Below, piece by piece: positions 28,276 to 36,268 of a stretch of DNA of 64,000 nt (positions are counted from its first letter, which is position 1; every line of letters starts with the position of its first letter). A program made the position numbers and the translations under genes. The stretch comes from Gillisia xinjiangensis. Lineage in GTDB: Bacteria; Bacteroidota; Bacteroidia; Flavobacteriales; Flavobacteriaceae. Location: the NCBI RefSeq assembly GCF_046298265.1, contig NZ_JBKAHK010000006.1, positions 1 through 64,000 of the forward strand, in the 5' to 3' direction. A model generated the notes under the pieces. It had not been told where the DNA came from. It saw only the letters and a list, made by a program, of their open reading frames with translations, and did not search any database.

Positions 28276-29052
28276 ATGGGTTTACATAATGAAAGTAAAA
28301 TAAACTCCCTATTGCAGCAATGGCAACCCGGGACTCCTGCCCAGACAGCCTGGTTACGAGAACTTGGTTATAGTGACCAGTTAATTAATAAATATAAAAA
28401 AAGTAACTGGCTGATACCTTTCGGGATCGGAGCGTATAAAAGACCAAATGACAAGATCTCTTACATCGGGGCCCTGCATGCGTTACAGCAACAAACCAAA
28501 ATGACGGTACATCCTGCCGGACCAACTGCTTTAATGATGTTGGGAAAATCACATTATCTCGATCTGGCGCAAAAGCAGGTATTTCTTATGGGAAAACCTC
28601 AGGAGAAATTACCTGCCTGGTTCATAAAACATCAATGGGATATAGATTTTAATTATGCGACAACTTCATTTTTACCATCAGGATTGGGCATGGTCGTTCA
28701 GGATGAAACCAATTTTAGTCTTCAGGTCTCAGGAGCAGCCAGAGCTATGATGGAATGCCTGTACCTGGCACCAAAACACCAGGATCTCATTGCCTGCTAT
28801 GAACTCATGGAAGGTCTGAGCAATCTCCGTCCCAAAGTTATACAGGAGTTGCTCGAGGCATGCACCTCTGTCAAAGTAAAGAGATTATTCCTTTATATGG
28901 CAGAAAAAGCCGGACATAGCTGGTTCAGGTTTCTCAATTTAAATGATATAAATCTGGGAAGTGGTAAACGTAGTATAGTTTCTGCAGGGGTTTATTTACA
29001 AAAATATCAAATTACGGTACCTAAAAAATTAGAAGAATATGGCAGGATATAG
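28276..29052 (+). CDS. abiEi: AbiEi-type antitoxin (type IV toxin-antitoxin)
   Basis: This is a 258-residue protein. Its N-terminal winged-helix domain (about 1-95: TAWLRELGYSDQLINKYKKSNWL) is of the AbiEi_3 type, and a C-terminal domain (about 96-258) contains SGAARAMMECLYLAP and LRPKVIQELLEACTSVKVKRLF. It binds DNA to autoregulate and counters the nucleotidyltransferase toxin encoded by the next gene. The genes overlap by 14 bases, typical of AbiE pairs. The system gives abortive infection against phages and stabilises mobile elements, which fits its place next to mob genes. Confidence 0.88.
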   Translation: MGLHNESKINSLLQQWQPGTPAQTAWLRELGYSDQLINKYKKSNWLIPFGIGAYKRPNDKISYIGALHALQQQTKMTVHPAGPTALMMLGKSHYLDLAQKQVFLMGKPQEKLPAWFIKHQWDIDFNYATTSFLPSGLGMVVQDETNFSLQVSGAARAMMECLYLAPKHQDLIACYELMEGLSNLRPKVIQELLEACTSVKVKRLFLYMAEKAGHSWFRFLNLNDINLGSGKRSIVSAGVYLQKYQITVPKKLEEYGRI

Positions 29053-29935
29053 AGACCAAGTAGCTTTATTGATCCAGATCATTCCAGAAATAGAAAAAGT
29101 TCCGGTATTTGCACTGCATGGTGGGACCGCGATTAATTTATTTATTAGGGATATGCCCAGACTATCGGTCGATATTGATCTTACCTATATAAATACAGAA
29201 GCCCGGGAAACAGCGATGCTTAACATCAGGAAAGGACTGGCAACTATTCAAAAGAATATTGAACAGAATATCCCGGGTGTGAAGGTTAATTTTCTGGAAG
29301 AGCAACTAAAGATCCAGATTTCTAAAGGAGGTGCTGTTGTAAAAATAGAAGTTAACCAGGGAATTCGTGGTTTGATAAATAACCTGAATGAGCTCATATT
29401 GTGTGAAAGAGCACAGAAAGACTTTGATGCCTTCTGTAGCATTCAAGGGGTGCCTTTGGGCCAACTATATGGTGGAAAAATTTGTGCCGCTTTAGATCGG
29501 CAACATCCCAGGGATTTATTTGACGTTCACTATATGCTGGAGAATGAAGGAATCACAAAACCCATAAAAGAAGGTTTCCTGTTTACCTTATTCAGTAGTG
29601 GGAGATCAATGCAAGATATTCTTTTTCCGAACAAAATTGACCAACGGGCTACTTTCGAAAATCAATTCAAAGGAATGACCCTGAAATCTTTTACTTACGG
29701 CGATTTTGAATTTACCAGGAATCGATTGCTATCTTCCCTTCACGATTCATTGACCAAAGAGGATAAAGAATTTATTTTGGCCTTTAAAAATGCCACACCT
29801 AATTGGGATTACCTGGACTTAAAAAAATTCCCGGCTGTACAATGGAAACTGGATAACCTTTTAGCGTTAAAAGCATCGAATCCTAAAAAACACGAAGAAT
29901 TGGTTTCACGACTTCGAAAACAGTTGGAAATTTAA
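29039..29935 (+). CDS. abiEii: AbiEii-type nucleotidyltransferase toxin
   Basis: This is a 298-residue toxin of the DNA polymerase beta-like nucleotidyltransferase fold. Motif I is HGGTAINLF, followed by SVDIDLTY with the metal-binding Asp-x-Asp. A later lysine/arginine motif is RQHPRDLFDVHYML. Known AbiEii/MenT relatives add nucleotides to tRNA 3' ends and stop growth; the target here is not known. All hallmark residues are intact. Bases 29936-30212 downstream hold no gene that I can recognise. Confidence 0.88.
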   Translation: MAGYRDQVALLIQIIPEIEKVPVFALHGGTAINLFIRDMPRLSVDIDLTYINTEARETAMLNIRKGLATIQKNIEQNIPGVKVNFLEEQLKIQISKGGAVVKIEVNQGIRGLINNLNELILCERAQKDFDAFCSIQGVPLGQLYGGKICAALDRQHPRDLFDVHYMLENEGITKPIKEGFLFTLFSSGRSMQDILFPNKIDQRATFENQFKGMTLKSFTYGDFEFTRNRLLSSLHDSLTKEDKEFILAFKNATPNWDYLDLKKFPAVQWKLDNLLALKASNPKKHEELVSRLRKQLEI

Positions 29936-30212
29936 AGATGGAAATCAAATCCCGGAAGTTTCTGAATAACCTGTTCCAAAATTTAAAGTGATTTCGATTA
30001 CATTATTTCCCTGATGAATAGAATAAAAACCCATTTCAACATTATAAAAGTTCTTTGATTATATGATTCAGAATTACCGTTCCACTGATTGAAATTGCCA
30101 TTTTGAAATCAACTTATTATGCTATTTACATCCCAAAATTCACAAGAGTGGGACAATATATATCGTACTTGTAAACAAGTAATTAATCAGAAACTTTTTA
30201 ATTGAAACGGAT

Positions 30213-30578
30213 TTATAATTTGAGAATATCTGTTGGGGTAAGAACAAGAACAGTAGTATCTCCCCGAAGTGCTATAGGTTGCCGCATTATTTCAGGATTG
30301 CTCCTTATCATTTTTATCCAGTCATCCGTTGAAAAATTATGTGGCTCAAATTTTAATTTATATGAATCATGTTCCTGATCTACAAGATCCTTGACTTCCA
30401 TATTCAACCGGCTGGATAACTCGGCTATTTGGGTTCCGGTCAAAGGGGTTTTTAAAATGTCTATTTCCAGAATTGTAAACCCCTCTGCCTTGGCAAAAAT
30501 CAAAGTTTTTTCGGCAATAACTGATTCCGGATTATAATATATAGTTATTTGTCTGTTAGATGTGGCAATTTCTCCCAT
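30213..30578 (-). CDS. ArsC/Spx-fold protein lacking the catalytic cysteine
   Basis: This is a 121-residue thioredoxin-fold protein of the arsenate-reductase/Spx group. Where active enzymes have N-P-x-C-x5-R, this one reads NPESVIAEKTL, so both cysteine and arginine are absent. Such cysteine-free relatives are common in Flavobacteriia, and their role is unknown. It is unlikely to reduce arsenate. It lies 44 bases downstream of the SRAP gene on the same strand and may be cotranscribed with it. Confidence 0.72.
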   Translation of the reverse strand: MGEIATSNRQITIYYNPESVIAEKTLIFAKAEGFTILEIDILKTPLTGTQIAELSSRLNMEVKDLVDQEHDSYKLKFEPHNFSTDDWIKMIRSNPEIMRQPIALRGDTTVLVLTPTDILKL

Positions 30579-30622
30579 TTATTTTTAGAATAAAATTATC
30601 ATATTTTTTTAATTAAAATGAA

Positions 30623-31339
30623 TCACTCTTCAAACAGATTAGTGTTCCCCCCTACTTTTTCCAATATTTCCGGGGTATTCGTATCTATCCCACGTTTATA
30701 TAAGTCTCTGGTTACCGGGTGCACAATAAATGGTTCTCTCATAAAGCTATTGGCCAGAACTTCTTCAATCCCTTTATCCTTAAGATCCGGGTTCAACCAC
30801 TCCCCTTCAAAATCAGGATCTAAAACAAGCGGCATTCTTTTTTTCTTGTTGTGGATCACCGCAAAAAAATCGTCGGCTTCCTTGGTAATTATGCTGCAGG
30901 TCCAGAAATCGTGATCATTGGTATTGTAAATCCCTGCGAAACTAAAAAGTTTCCTTTCTTCCAAATAGCAATAATAAGGCTGAGATGGCCCGCTTAATTT
31001 CTCATAATGCGGTTTAAAAAATCCATCTGCGAGAATTAAACAGCGGCGTTCCCGGACAGGTTCGCTGTACATTTTGCTCGTTAGCAGCGTTTCTGCTTTG
31101 GCGTTAAGAGTATTATATTTCTTCCGGAATTTCAGTACATCTTCTCCCCAGGGTGCAACCAGTCCCCACTCCATCGGTAAAATAACAGCCGGTTCGTCTA
31201 TTGGAATGCAAAACATAGTAGGATGTGAAAATCCCGACAAATGATACCAGGGTTCGTAAACTTCCGGATACCGCATAACCGCACCGGTATGTTTTTCAAT
31301 AGCTGCCAGTTTTTTAGTAAGGCTTGTTTCGTAACACAT
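30623..31339 (-). CDS. SRAP-family abasic-site protein (YedK/HMCES-like)
   Basis: This is a 238-residue SOS response-associated peptidase. Cys2, exposed after Met removal (MCYETS), forms the thiazolidine crosslink with abasic sites in single-stranded DNA. The conserved NAKAET, RCLILADGFFKPH-like and IHNKKKRMPLVL motifs are all present. It shields abasic sites during replication. It is divergent from umuDC, with 67 bases between starts, so a shared damage-responsive control region is likely. Confidence 0.92.
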   Translation of the reverse strand: MCYETSLTKKLAAIEKHTGAVMRYPEVYEPWYHLSGFSHPTMFCIPIDEPAVILPMEWGLVAPWGEDVLKFRKKYNTLNAKAETLLTSKMYSEPVRERRCLILADGFFKPHYEKLSGPSQPYYCYLEERKLFSFAGIYNTNDHDFWTCSIITKEADDFFAVIHNKKKRMPLVLDPDFEGEWLNPDLKDKGIEEVLANSFMREPFIVHPVTRDLYKRGIDTNTPEILEKVGGNTNLFEE

Positions 31340-31351
31340 AATATTTATATT

Positions 31352-31389
31352 GGAATCTATCCATTTATATGGAATTTTTCCTAATTTTG
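31352..31389. promoter_or_regulatory. umuDC/SRAP divergent promoter with paired GGAATnTnTCC sites
   Basis: Two 11-bp near-palindromes, GGAATCTATCC (31352-31362) and GGAATTTTTCC (31371-31381), are spaced 19 bp apart. The second abuts the -7 box TAATTTTG (31382-31389) of umuD. Such placement fits a repressor. No classical LexA box is present. Confidence 0.5.
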
Positions 31390-31406
31390 TTTTTTAATCT
31401 TAGCTA

Positions 31407-31823
31407 ATGAAAATTTACAAAAAATATTCTTTACATAATTTAATTATGCCTCTTTGTACTAATGGAATTTCCGCCGGTTTCCCCTCCCCGGCCGAAGACA
31501 ACCTGGAAGATATTATAGACCTTAACAAACATCTGATAAAGAATAAAGAGGCAACTTTTTTTGGTCGGGCGGAAGGCGATAGTATGATTGGTGCCGGGAT
31601 TGGGAACGGTGATCTGCTGGTAATTGATAAGAGCTTAAGGCCAAAACATCAAAATATCGCAGTATGCTTTTTAGATGGAGAATTTACCGTTAAGCGCATT
31701 AGAATTGAAAAGGAGATGATCTGGCTGGTAGCCGAAAATGAAAAATATCAGCCGATTAAAGTCAGCCGCGAAAATGATTTTGTGATCTGGGGAATCGTTA
31801 CTCACTGCATAAAAAACCTGTAA
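31407..31823 (+). CDS. umuD: UmuD-like S24-family autocleaving protein
   Basis: This 138-residue protein is close to E. coli UmuD in layout. The self-cleavage site is Ala23-Gly24 in SAGFPSPAED, the catalytic serine is Ser59 in EGDSM, and the lysine is Lys96 in EFTVKRI. It lacks a DNA-binding domain, so it is a polymerase subunit rather than LexA. RecA-stimulated cleavage would yield UmuD', which activates UmuC. The stop is followed after one base by the umuC start. Confidence 0.92.
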   Translation: MKIYKKYSLHNLIMPLCTNGISAGFPSPAEDNLEDIIDLNKHLIKNKEATFFGRAEGDSMIGAGIGNGDLLVIDKSLRPKHQNIAVCFLDGEFTVKRIRIEKEMIWLVAENEKYQPIKVSRENDFVIWGIVTHCIKNL

Positions 31824-31824
31824 T

Positions 31825-33087
31825 ATGTTTGCCCTGGTAGATTGCAATAATTTTTATGCGAGTTGTGAACGGGTTTTTGATCCTTCCCTCCGGAATAAAC
31901 CGGTTGTTGTTCTTAGCAATAACGACGGTTGTGTAATAGCACGCAGTAATGAAGCGAAGGCAATGGGCATTCCCATGGGTGCGCCGGCCTTTCAATTTGA
32001 AAAAGATTTTGAAGCAAAAGGAATTTCGGTTTTTTCCAGTAATTATTCCCTTTATGGAGATATGAGCGGCCGGGTGATGAATATACTTGCTCAATTCACT
32101 CCTGAAATTGAAATTTATTCCATAGACGAATCTTTTCTCAAGTTTAACGGCTTTGAATTGTTCGACCTGGAACGTATTGGGAAAGAGATCGTAGAGCGCG
32201 TATTCAGGCACACCGGTATTCCTGTAAGTGTTGGGTTGGCTCCCACAAAAGCTCTGGCAAAAATCGCAAATAAGATCGCGAAGAAATTCGCCGATCGCAC
32301 CGGTAGTGTTTATGCCATTGATTCCGAAGAAAAGAAAGAAAAGGCACTTCGCTGGACCAAGATTGGCGATGTATGGGGGATTGGTCGCCAGCATGAACAA
32401 CGATTATTAAACATTAACGTAAAAAACGCCTGGGAATTTATCCAGTTACCGAATGATTATACCCTGAAAAAAATGAGCGTTGTAGGCTTAAGACTGAAAC
32501 GGGATCTCTCTGGTGAAAGCACCCTGGATTTTGAGCAAGTGAAGAATAAAAAAAACATCGCGGTGACCCGAAGCTTTGATAAAATGTACGGTGAGTTCGA
32601 TGATCTTCGGGAGCGGGTAGCTACCTATGCGGCAAAAGCCGCAGCAAAACTTCGCAAACAGGATTCAAATTGCACCCTGCTCTATGTGTTTTTAATCACT
32701 AATCCTTTTAGGACAGACCTTAAGCAATACCGCGCCAGTATGGTGGTGAAACTATCCAACCCTACCAATTCTACCATGGTATTGACTAAAGCCGCATTAT
32801 ATGGCCTTAGAAAGATATTCAAACCCGGCTACCAATACAAAAAAGCGGGAGTAATCATTATGGGTATCACCCCGGCTTCTGAAATTCAGCTTTCTTTATT
32901 TTCTGCAGTGGATCCCCGGCATCATATCCTAATGAAAACTATAGACCGGCTGAACAAAACGGAAAACGGAAAAGTAAAATTTGCCGGAATGGATCTTGGC
33001 CGTACCTGGAAGATGAAACAGGAACGATTGTCAAATCGCTATACCAGTAGGATTGATGAAATTATTCGGATAAGGTGTGATAATTAG
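31825..33087 (+). CDS. umuC: UmuC-like Y-family DNA polymerase
   Basis: This is a 420-residue translesion polymerase (Pol V catalytic subunit). The active-site blocks are DCNNFYASCERVF at the N-terminus and SIDESF near residue 96, and the LSNNDGCVIARSNEAKAMG segment is typical. Helix-hairpin-helix, little-finger and C-terminal DUF4113-like parts follow. It copies damaged DNA with low fidelity. It is full length and coupled to umuD. Such plasmid- and island-borne umuDC pairs are frequent. Confidence 0.93.
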   Translation: MFALVDCNNFYASCERVFDPSLRNKPVVVLSNNDGCVIARSNEAKAMGIPMGAPAFQFEKDFEAKGISVFSSNYSLYGDMSGRVMNILAQFTPEIEIYSIDESFLKFNGFELFDLERIGKEIVERVFRHTGIPVSVGLAPTKALAKIANKIAKKFADRTGSVYAIDSEEKKEKALRWTKIGDVWGIGRQHEQRLLNINVKNAWEFIQLPNDYTLKKMSVVGLRLKRDLSGESTLDFEQVKNKKNIAVTRSFDKMYGEFDDLRERVATYAAKAAAKLRKQDSNCTLLYVFLITNPFRTDLKQYRASMVVKLSNPTNSTMVLTKAALYGLRKIFKPGYQYKKAGVIIMGITPASEIQLSLFSAVDPRHHILMKTIDRLNKTENGKVKFAGMDLGRTWKMKQERLSNRYTSRIDEIIRIRCDN

Positions 33088-33157
33088 TAGTATAATTTTT
33101 GAATTTATGGTGAAAGATTAAGGGAAAGAGCAAAGAATTCAGAAAAAAATAGCTTCA

Positions 33158-33202
33158 TTACGGAAACCCGTAATTATTTCGCTATATCCTGTCGTACTTT
33201 TA
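33158..33202 (+). promoter_or_regulatory. TTACGG-N4-CCGTAA site 1 with -7-like box
   Basis: The palindrome at 33158-33173 is followed after exactly 21 bases by TACTTTTA (33195-33202). Two other promoters in the window (43681 and 57060) show the same palindrome and spacing. The centre would lie near -40, where CRP/FNR-type activators bind. Confidence 0.6.
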
Positions 33203-33207
33203 TAATT

Positions 33208-33348
33208 ATGACAGACGAAATACTGAAATATTATATTCCGAAATCTTTTATAAAGAAAGAGATGCGCTATAATTTTTTAGTCGGGTTTGTTCTTGGCATG
33301 CTATCTGCATTTGTTCTAGGTGTTTTTATAGCACTATTCTTTCTCTAA
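33208..33348 (+). CDS. Small single-pass membrane protein (46 residues)
   Basis: This short frame, MTDEILKYYIPKSFIKKEMR followed by one hydrophobic helix (about residues 23-46), ends right after the helix. A palindromic site with -7-like box lies just upstream, which supports expression. The box is so close that the transcript would be nearly leaderless, so the true start may be the internal Met19. Function is unknown; it could be a regulatory membrane peptide. Confidence 0.45.
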   Translation: MTDEILKYYIPKSFIKKEMRYNFLVGFVLGMLSAFVLGVFIALFFL

Positions 33349-33387
33349 TTCCCTTAACCAATACAACATCAAAATTATTTTCTATCA

Positions 33388-33421
33388 CGACCTATTTTGT
33401 CGCCTTCTCTTCGTTTCTTTA
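33388..33421 (+). promoter_or_regulatory. CGnCn-N5-TGnCG operator 1 (hydrolase-WYL operon)
   Basis: CGACC-TATTT-TGTCG (33388-33402) is followed 11 bases later by TTTCTTTA (33414-33421), a weak match to TAnnTTTG. It is one of six sites with identical geometry. It lies before the operon containing the WYL regulator, so autoregulation is possible. Confidence 0.55.
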
Positions 33422-33445
33422 CTTCACTAACCAAGAGAAGCGATT

Positions 33446-33940
33446 ATGAACATACTTTACCTGCACGGCTTAAAAAGCAAATTGAACGAAGAGAAAAGCA
33501 CAATCCTGGAGAACTACGGAAATGTATTCGCCCCCGACATTGATTACTCCAGGGAGCATATCCAGCCCCTGCAAATCCTTCAAAATTATCCCGAAATAGA
33601 ATTTAATGTGATCATTGGCAGCAGCATGGGTGCTCTAAATGGGTATATCATCTCCGACTGGATTGGCCGTCCTGCCCTTTTGTTTAACCCTCCCCTATCC
33701 AGACATCCGGAAAATATAAACCTTCCCAAAGAAAAGTTCACCAGGGTAGCTTCCTCAAAACAAATTATTTTAGGGGGAAAAGATGAAGTGGTGGATCCTA
33801 AGGAAACTTTAGCTTTTTTAAGTAATCACTTGCAAGAAGATGAACTCGAGCTGAAAATTTATCCCGGGCTCGGTCACCGGATCCCACCTAACCTTTTTGA
33901 AGAGCAGGTCTCTCATTTCTTTTCTAAACTATGTTATTAA
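33446..33940 (+). CDS. YqiA-like alpha/beta-fold hydrolase
   Basis: This is a 164-residue small esterase-type hydrolase. It starts directly with the oxyanion-region LYLHGLKS; the nucleophile elbow is GSSMGA, the acid region GKDEVVD, and the histidine GLGHRIP. YqiA/YcfP relatives cleave short acyl or thioesters. Its end overlaps the region of the WYL gene start, so the two form an operon under operator 1. Its link to DNA damage genes is only positional. Confidence 0.82.
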   Translation: MNILYLHGLKSKLNEEKSTILENYGNVFAPDIDYSREHIQPLQILQNYPEIEFNVIIGSSMGALNGYIISDWIGRPALLFNPPLSRHPENINLPKEKFTRVASSKQIILGGKDEVVDPKETLAFLSNHLQEDELELKIYPGLGHRIPPNLFEEQVSHFFSKLCY

Positions 33941-33945
33941 TCACT

Positions 33946-34836
33946 ATGGCTGTACATCAAACTATTAAACGTTATACCAGGATCATTTCTATCCTTCGAA
34001 GGAGACCCATGAGCTATGATGAAATTCAAAGGGAAATAGCCCTAGATCATAGCTCGATAGAAGAAGACCTTCTAACCTCCCAGCGAACATTTCAACGGGA
34101 TATTAAAAATATAGCTACGATCTACGATATTGAAATAGGATCTGACAAAAGCACCAACAAATATTTTATTAAAGATGATGTTGAAGAAATACATTCCCGC
34201 CGCCTGCGAGAGAATTCTGAAATTGTAAACGCAATCCGACTGTCCAAAGGTTTTGGTGAAAGCTTGATTTTTGAAGAGCGCAGATCTCTGGGCACTGAAC
34301 ACATGGCAGGACTTATTCACGCTATACAGAACCGCTTATCCGTCAAATTTGAATACCATAAGTATTGGGATGAGTCCGTTAGTGATCGGACTGTAAACCC
34401 CGTTGCTTTAAAGGAAGCGCGCAACCGTTGGTATTTGATTGCACAGGACGGAGATAAAGTCAAAAATTTCGCACTAGACAGGATTAAAAATTTAGTGATT
34501 TCTGAATTCCGATTTGCCCCTATTGAATACAATGTGCATCAGGAATTTGAAAACAGTTTCGGCATTATTAACGGTACGAATGAAGAAGCTGAAAGAGTCG
34601 TGCTTTCTTTTACTCCTCAGGAAGGTCGCTATGTGGAATCCCTCCCACTACATCACAGCCAGGAATTGGTCCTGAAAAATGAAGAGGAAATCAGGTTTAG
34701 CTATTTTATCCGGCCTACGTATGATTTCAGAATGGAGTTGCTTTCCTATGGAGATCAGGTTAAGATATTGAAGCCGGAAGGCTTGAAAAAAAGCATTAAG
34801 TCACAATTACAAAAGGCTTTAAAAGGCTATAAATAA
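33946..34836 (+). CDS. WYL-domain transcriptional regulator
   Basis: This is a 296-residue regulator if it starts MAVHQTIKRY; a start five codons upstream overlaps the hydrolase gene. The N-terminal helix-turn-helix contains MSYDEIQREIALDHSSIEEDLLTSQRTFQRDIKN. The WYL domain runs from about 125 to 200 (VKFEYHKYWDE, NRWYLIAQD, NFALDRIKNL), followed by a WCX-type C-terminus. WYL proteins sense nucleic acids or nucleotides and control DNA-damage and phage-defence genes. It is the best local candidate to bind the six CGnCn-N5-TGnCG operators, one of which heads its own operon. Confidence 0.88.
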   Translation: MAVHQTIKRYTRIISILRRRPMSYDEIQREIALDHSSIEEDLLTSQRTFQRDIKNIATIYDIEIGSDKSTNKYFIKDDVEEIHSRRLRENSEIVNAIRLSKGFGESLIFEERRSLGTEHMAGLIHAIQNRLSVKFEYHKYWDESVSDRTVNPVALKEARNRWYLIAQDGDKVKNFALDRIKNLVISEFRFAPIEYNVHQEFENSFGIINGTNEEAERVVLSFTPQEGRYVESLPLHHSQELVLKNEEEIRFSYFIRPTYDFRMELLSYGDQVKILKPEGLKKSIKSQLQKALKGYK

Positions 34837-34854
34837 ATAAATAATTTTTTTGGG

Positions 34855-34888
34855 TGTCATTATTTGGCGCGACCTATTTTCATCTTTG
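34855..34888 (+). promoter_or_regulatory. CGnCn-N5-TGnCG operator 2 (upstream of AAA ATPase)
   Basis: TGTCA-TTATT-TGGCG (34855-34869) stands 11 bases before CATCTTTG (34881-34888), a near -7 box. It gives the AAA ATPase gene a distal promoter. Confidence 0.6.
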
Positions 34889-34949
34889 GGCTAACTAAGA
34901 AAAAGGTCCTTCCTTTTATAGAAATAAACAATAAAGCAGTTTAATTAAA

Positions 34950-34980
34950 TCCGTCCTGGACGGAATTTTGTCTAATTTTT
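34950..34980 (+). promoter_or_regulatory. Proximal palindrome before the AAA ATPase gene
   Basis: TCCGTCC-T-GGACGGA (34950-34964) is a perfect inverted repeat that lies eight bases upstream of TAATTTTT (34973-34980), a -7-like box near the start codon. It resembles a second, different operator. Confidence 0.5.
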
Positions 34981-34991
34981 AAATTGATCAA

Positions 34992-36068
34992 ATGAACTAC
35001 GGAAATAATACAGAACCCGATTTTTTACCGGATTTCAATCTTCAGCATGTAAACCATCTGATACATTTCTATCAGGTACAGAAAATGTACCTGGGCTATT
35101 TCGGGAAAGTTCCCAGCAGCTATACATTTTCCAATCGGGACATCGAGAAGTTCCATGGAAAATTTCCCGAAAAGTTCGAAACCAATATTCTGGGGAAGCA
35201 TTTTAGACACTGTATTGAAAAAAAAGATCACGCAGCCGAAATTATCTATATTCTCAAAAATGAAATTATTTTAGAGCAGGAGCCAGATGAAGTTCATTTG
35301 TATTTTCACGATGAGAATTCAGCGCATTTACATCAGCTCCTGGAGTTTTTAAAAGGATTTAAAATAGAAAAACCAGACAAAGCTCATATCAATCTTATCA
35401 TAATGCAACAACATGGCCTCGATAATAAAAAGATAGGTTTTACCAAACCAGATCTTGACCTCTCTATCAGTTATAATGATGACTTTCCTGAATTTCATGA
35501 TAAAATGCTTAAGATCTTAAAGCAGGACAATAAAAGTGGCCTCCATCTGCTCTACGGAAAACCCGGAACTGGAAAAAGCACCTATATCAGGTACCTGTGC
35601 GGACTTGTAAAGAAGGAAATCGTATTCCTTCCGGGACAGATGGCCCAGAATCTTGATAATATCGCCATGACCAAATATCTTATTGATAACCCAAACTCAG
35701 TATTGGTCATAGAAGATGCCGAAGAGCTCATCGTTTCACGGGACAGTCAGCGGAATTCAAACCTTGCAATGATCCTAAATATTACAGACGGCATTCTGGG
35801 AGAATCCCTGGGCATACAGATCATCGCCACCTTCAATACCGATGTCCAAAATATAGATCCCGCCCTCAAACGAAAAGGCCGGTTAAAATCGGCATATGAA
35901 TTCAGGGCACTAGTTCCAGATAAAGCAAATCGTTTACTTATTGAGCAAAATATGAACTATTCTACCGATAAAGAAATGACCCTCGCGGAGATCTACAATA
36001 TTAGTGAAGAAGAGCAATATAAGAGCCCGGAGAGAAAAGTGGTTGGATTTAGAACTGCATTAGTTTAA
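34992..36068 (+). CDS. Bcs1-like AAA+ ATPase
   Basis: This is a 358-residue protein. Residues 1-165 have no clear family. An AAA+ core follows, with Walker A GKPGTGKS (189-196), Walker B LVIEDAEELI, sensor 1 IIATFNTD and an arginine stretch KRKGRLKSAYEF, as in Bcs1/YifB-like ATPases. Bcs1-like ATPases appear in several phage-defence loci, but no partner effector is obvious here. Two operators precede it, so expression appears tightly controlled. Confidence 0.78.
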   Translation: MNYGNNTEPDFLPDFNLQHVNHLIHFYQVQKMYLGYFGKVPSSYTFSNRDIEKFHGKFPEKFETNILGKHFRHCIEKKDHAAEIIYILKNEIILEQEPDEVHLYFHDENSAHLHQLLEFLKGFKIEKPDKAHINLIIMQQHGLDNKKIGFTKPDLDLSISYNDDFPEFHDKMLKILKQDNKSGLHLLYGKPGTGKSTYIRYLCGLVKKEIVFLPGQMAQNLDNIAMTKYLIDNPNSVLVIEDAEELIVSRDSQRNSNLAMILNITDGILGESLGIQIIATFNTDVQNIDPALKRKGRLKSAYEFRALVPDKANRLLIEQNMNYSTDKEMTLAEIYNISEEEQYKSPERKVVGFRTALV

Positions 36069-36268
36069 TTACCTGCTGTGCTATTGTGAACTTTAATATC
36101 CTTGCGAGGGTAATGATCTATGAATATTTTCGGGAAGTTGGGGAATAAAAAATACGGATTAATATGATGTGAAGTAACTGATGCTATTTTTAGTATATTT
36201 ATATGAAATATTGGGTAAAAAAACCATTTTAGAATCCCTACGAGCAAAAATTAATTATAGTAAAAATT

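Noticed and set aside
31407..31823. LexA repressor
   Set aside because: The protein has the S24 cleavage and catalytic residues but no DNA-binding domain, and it is coupled to umuC, so it is UmuD.
31798..32400. 200-codon minus-strand frame
   Set aside because: It lies within umuD/umuC on the opposite strand, has no start context and no domain, and umuC is clearly the real gene.
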